From Acidobacteriota bacterium (GTDB taxonomy: Bacteria; Acidobacteriota; Terriglobia; Terriglobales; Acidobacteriaceae): a DNA stretch of 11,662 bases. This document shows positions 11,377 to 11,662 of the stretch, piece after piece. A model generated the notes under the pieces. It ran no database searches, had not been told where the DNA came from, and worked only from the letters and a program-made list of their open reading frames with translations. The position numbers were made by a program, and so were the translations under genes. Location: the NCBI GenBank assembly GCA_021781075.1, contig JAJXXN010000233.1, positions 1 to 11,662 on the forward strand, written 5' to 3'. Numbering within the stretch: the stretch's first letter is position 1; each line of letters starts with the position of its first letter.

Positions 11377-11662
11377 CTACTTTTCAAACGCCTTGATCTC
11401 AACGTCCACGCCGGCCGGAAGGTCAAGCTTCATCAACGCGTCAACCGTCTGCTGCGTCGGCTCCAGGATGTCGATGAGCCGCTTGTGGGTGCGGATCTCG
11501 AATGCCTCGCGCGACTTCTTGTCCACGTGCGGCGAACGCAGCACGCAGTACTTGTTCTTCATCGTCGGCAGGGGAATCGGGCCGGCAACTGTTGCACCGG
11601 TACGACGCGCCGTCTCCACAATCTCGCCGGTTGAAGTATCCAGCACGCGATAATCGTATGCC
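11377..11662 (-). CDS. rpsJ: 30S ribosomal protein S10, 5' end cut by window edge
   Basis: S10 is a 30S head protein and also the NusE subunit of antitermination complexes with NusB. I read 94 residues to the TAG stop, entering the window in frame with AYDYRVLDTSTGEIVETARRTG. This matches S10 from about residue 12, so roughly 10-13 N-terminal residues are missing. The family core GPIPLPTMKNKYCVLRSPHVDKKSREAFEIRTHKRLIDI and the ending LPAGVDVEIKAFEK are clear. A GTG at 11644-11646 is not the start, because conserved residues continue upstream of it. It is the first gene of the classical S10 operon, with rplC 107 nt downstream. Confidence 0.96.
   Translation of the reverse strand, partial: AYDYRVLDTSTGEIVETARRTGATVAGPIPLPTMKNKYCVLRSPHVDKKSREAFEIRTHKRLIDILEPTQQTVDALMKLDLPAGVDVEIKAFEK

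Noticed and set aside
11644..11646. GTG as possible start of rpsJ
   Set aside because: The conserved S10 residues AYDYR continue upstream in frame to the window edge, so the gene is simply cut.

Overview
The window is a 22-gene stretch of the bacterial S10-spc ribosomal protein cluster, read entirely on the minus strand (transcription runs from high to low coordinates). In transcription order it holds rpsJ (5' end cut by the window edge), rplC, rplD, rplW, rplB, rpsS, rplV, rpsC, rplP, rpmC, rpsQ, rplN, rplX, rplE, rpsN, rpsH, rplF, rplR, rpsE, rpmD, rplO and secY (3' end cut by the other edge). Order and content are the classical bacterial arrangement, and every gene is intact apart from the two edge genes. 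No tRNA, rRNA, CRISPR array, transposon or plus-strand gene could be supported.

The DNA is GC-rich (roughly 60% by eye). The protein wording is bacterial: zinc-type S14 of 61 aa, L24 with a C-terminal four-cysteine zinc knuckle, L16 starting MLMPKKVKYRKQQ. From memory of the families it looks most like Acidobacteriota, though Verrucomicrobiota or another GC-rich phylum cannot be excluded without a search. No gene shows obvious signs of transfer.

Layout: 11377-11662 rpsJ; 8220-11269 the large-subunit core rplC-rplD-rplW-rplB plus rpsS; 5721-8097 rplV-rpsC-rplP-rpmC-rpsQ; 1601-5695 the spc half, rplN through rpmD; 1-1466 rplO and secY. The products assemble both ribosomal subunits; SecY is the membrane channel that ribosomes dock on. 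Tight couplings (rplD/rplW 1-nt overlap, rpmC/rpsQ 4-nt ATGA overlap, rpsE/rpmD 3-nt gap) and good Shine-Dalgarno sites support co-translation.

The unusual part lies between the genes. Eleven spacers are 75-171 nt long, where this cluster is normally packed with a few to a few tens of nt. Many contain compact GC-rich hairpins with stems of 6-10 bp, and at least four contain degenerate tandem repeats with an exact 7-nt period, some in opposed orientation so that they can fold on each other. None of the hairpins has a U-tract in the direction of transcription, so they look like mRNA structural or processing elements, or remnants of a dispersed heptamer repeat family, rather than terminators. 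These spacers are the best candidates for something undescribed. The genes themselves are ordinary apart from a lysine/alanine-rich tail on L22 and a shorter basic tail on L3.
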